DNA from: Oryzias latipes
Taxonomy: Eukaryota; Chordata; Actinopteri; Beloniformes; Adrianichthyidae
Reading direction: 5' to 3'
Assembly: GCF_002234675.1 (NCBI RefSeq)
Contig: NC_019866.2
Coordinates: 6,863,307-6,927,306, forward strand
Length of the DNA: 64,000 nucleotides
This document shows positions 62,301-64,000 of the stretch, piece by piece. The notes below the pieces were generated by a model that saw only the letters and a list, made by a program, of their open reading frames with translations, did not search any database and had not been told where the DNA came from. Position numbers and translations under genes: made by a program. Numbering within the stretch: position 1 is the first letter of the stretch; every line of letters begins with the position of its first letter.

Positions 62301-63222
62301 ATTCGTTTTATCAGCCGTGACCGCTTCTTCGCCTTTCTGGGTAGAAGCGGTCACGGCTGAAGTTGTTGCAGTTGGAGTTGTGTCTACTGCACACATAGAG
62401 GCTTCTTCTTCTGTTTTCACCTTGGGTGATGCAGGAGCTGGTTCCGGCTCAGTAGTTAAAGCGTCATTTCCTTGCTCTTTGTTGTCTTCACGCTCTGCAG
62501 TGTTAGACTCCTTCGGGTCTGAACTTTTTTCACAGTTTTTCTCCTCTAGCATCTCTTGACCATCGTCTTCCTCGTCCTCTTTGCTGTGATTCTGATCAGA
62601 AGCCTTCATGAACAGCAAAAACTGAAAGTGTGGTTTTACTCTGCAATGGGCAGGAGGTACATAATGGTAGTATTGCGGCTCCTGTCCAGTATATCCTTCC
62701 TCTTTTTTCATCATCATCTTCAATTTGTTGAGCGTGGAGGCCAGTGAGCCTCCGTTATCAGGTTGCTGCATATCGTCAACCCCAGTTGCACCATCTCCCT
62801 CTCCTCCCTCTCCTCCGGATCCTTCTTTTTGGCTGTCCGTGCTGCACCCTGAGGTTTCTTCTTGTCCCACAGCCTTATCTCCCTCCTGGATCTCCTCTCC
62901 CTCTGGAACCTCCTCACAGGGATCAGTGAAAACGGCAGCAGCCGTCTCCAACTTCACTGGGGCTTTCTTGGCAAAAGAGAATGACACGCCCAATTTGGAG
63001 GAGCCACTGGGGGTTGGAGACAAGGAGGTGGTTCTCCCCAGAGAAAAACTAATAGCAGGGCCTGGTTTTGGAGAGGACTGACCCGTTTTTTCTAACGGTG
63101 CTGCCTCCAGAATAGCATCAGTCAAAACAGGGGTTTCAACTGCCATGTTATCGCCATCTTCTAACTTCTCTCCATCGACGGCCACTGTGGTTGTTTTGAA
63201 CATTGGTCCACTTCCTGGAGTC
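59367..63222 (-). CDS. gpatch8: G-patch domain-containing protein 8, large last coding exon
   Basis: One open exon of 3,856 bp on the minus strand codes 1,284 complete residues of the C-terminal part. The acceptor TTTTGTGTTGCAG ends at 63223, so the methionine at 63249-63251 lies in the intron and is not the start. The exon opens TPGSGPMFKTTTVAVDGE, matching the GSGPMFK junction of mammalian GPATCH8. Landmarks in order are GVSFSFAKKAPVKLE, YYHYVPPAHCRVKPHF, TGPFFPVLSKDEST, SYSCNPLYFDFKLSRNK, Lys-rich blocks (about 61780-61930), an Arg/Ser-rich domain (about 60850-61450), LTARQLLEKVQSKK, DPPQGYFGPKLPP, FTPEEMEKYSKLQQAAQQ, a 13-residue poly-Ala, His-rich repeats and the end FSGQDLQHPPNHGS. The G-patch and zinc-finger exons lie beyond the right edge. 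It is probably a nuclear RNA-processing protein. Confidence 0.96.
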
Positions 63223-64000
63223 CTGCAACACAAAAGCAAACAGGATGCCATTGATTATGAAGAACAGTTGGTTTGCTTGTTGTGTTTTAGCATTTTTTGA
63301 CAACAGAATTGTCAAAAATGTTTACAGGGATACTAATAAACAAGTGTGTGACTTCTGAATAACCACCAGTTTAAAACTTTTTTTTAATGTAGGCATTGAT
63401 ATGTTGTTCCACAAGGTGTGATTTTTCTGCTACTCACTGAAAAAACAGATATTTGTGGATGCTCAAAGACAATAGGAAGCTGTTTTAATAAATGTCACTT
63501 TTTTTAGATACAGTGATTGTGCATCCATTTGTCCAAAAACAATCTTAATAATATTCCCTCTGCTCTTGAGCGTCCAAATCACATGACCTATTTTAAAGGC
63601 TGTCCATTTTAAGTGGTTTATTTTTATAGGTAGGGGCTTCAAACTATGTACCAATTGTAGTTTTAGTTGTGTTTTACTTAGGTGTAATTTAAAAAGATTT
63701 CTTTCTGCATGTTTCCCGTCACATAACTGACCTGATGCGCATTTGTTTCAGGAAATCACAGAGCTGACGACGCTTGTGAGCCAAAAGTGTGAAATCTCCC
63801 TTTATAACATTTAGTTAAAAAGTCACTACACAAACCAATCAATACATTTCACGCTGTTGACTGATTGTGCAACTTTAAAGCATTTGAACAAGGCAGGAGA
63901 GGTAGCAGTGAAATGTTTTACAAGTAGAAGAATTGGAGAAATTTGAGTGTTTAGTGAATAGTTAGATGATGTGAGATGAGCAGAGCCACACCAGGACTTC
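63223..64000 (-). other. gpatch8: gpatch8 intron (continues off window)
   Basis: Upstream intron of the large exon. The expected preceding exon of the mammalian gene (a Lys/Glu-rich coiled segment ending near EQRKQAE) is not seen here. A possible cryptic exon is noted at 63732-63799. Confidence 0.6.
63732..63799 (-). CDS. Possible small exon inside gpatch8 intron
   Basis: Minus strand: acceptor-like TTATAAAG before 63799 and a donor CATCAG/GTCAGT at 63732/63731. It reads GDFTLLAHKRRQLCDFLKQM then RI, and ends after two bases of a codon. That phase is exactly what the large gpatch8 exon needs, so it could splice in frame. It does not match the known neighbouring GPATCH8 exon, so it is an alternative exon at best and may be chance. 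Confidence 0.2.

Noticed and set aside
63249-63251. Methionine codon at the 5' end of the gpatch8 open frame as translation start
   Set aside because: A clear acceptor (TTTTGTGTTGCAG) lies after it, and homology starts at GSGPMFK, so this ATG is intronic.

Overview
The window is a vertebrate nuclear locus, almost certainly from a ray-finned (teleost) fish. It has spliced genes with short GT-AG introns, AT-rich intergenic DNA, and mobile-element remnants typical of teleosts: a decayed Tc1 transposase, tRNA-derived SINEs, TTAA-flanked MITEs and long mononucleotide runs. The proteins are clear orthologues of mammalian ones but diverged to a fish-like degree. The species cannot be fixed from the sequence.

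Four protein genes are certain, all in the right half: arf2 (minus, coding 35400-36216, non-coding first exon near 39395), wnt9b (plus, 41606-45672), gosr2 (plus, 54655-57581) and the large last exon of gpatch8 (minus, 59367-63222; the gene continues past the right edge). The order arf2 - wnt9b - gosr2 is the conserved 17q21-type block of tetrapods, and gpatch8 lies on the same human chromosome arm. No wnt3 exon is recognisable between arf2 and wnt9b. arf2 and wnt9b are head to head across about 2.1 kb. gosr2 and gpatch8 converge, with polyadenylation signals about 170 bp apart. arf2 (Golgi coat-recruiting GTPase) and gosr2 (Golgi Qb-SNARE) both act in early secretory traffic, wnt9b encodes a secreted morphogen, and gpatch8 is a putative RNA-processing factor. 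They are neighbours by synteny and there is no operon-like relation.

The left 33 kb holds no gene that I recognise. It contains repeats, several stretches that look like conserved non-coding DNA, and three uncertain coding candidates: a compact secreted cysteine-rich peptide gene at 10393-10792 (signal peptide, very short intron, AATAAA 22 bp after the stop), a minus-strand exon at 10023-10162, and a GC-richer promoter/first-exon-like patch at about 26460-26850. A clear nested-transposon stack lies at 15191-17049. The most interesting items for follow-up are the unknown cysteine-rich gene, the wnt3-less arf2-wnt9b junction, the nested elements, and a two-strand poly(A) palindrome at the end of arf2.
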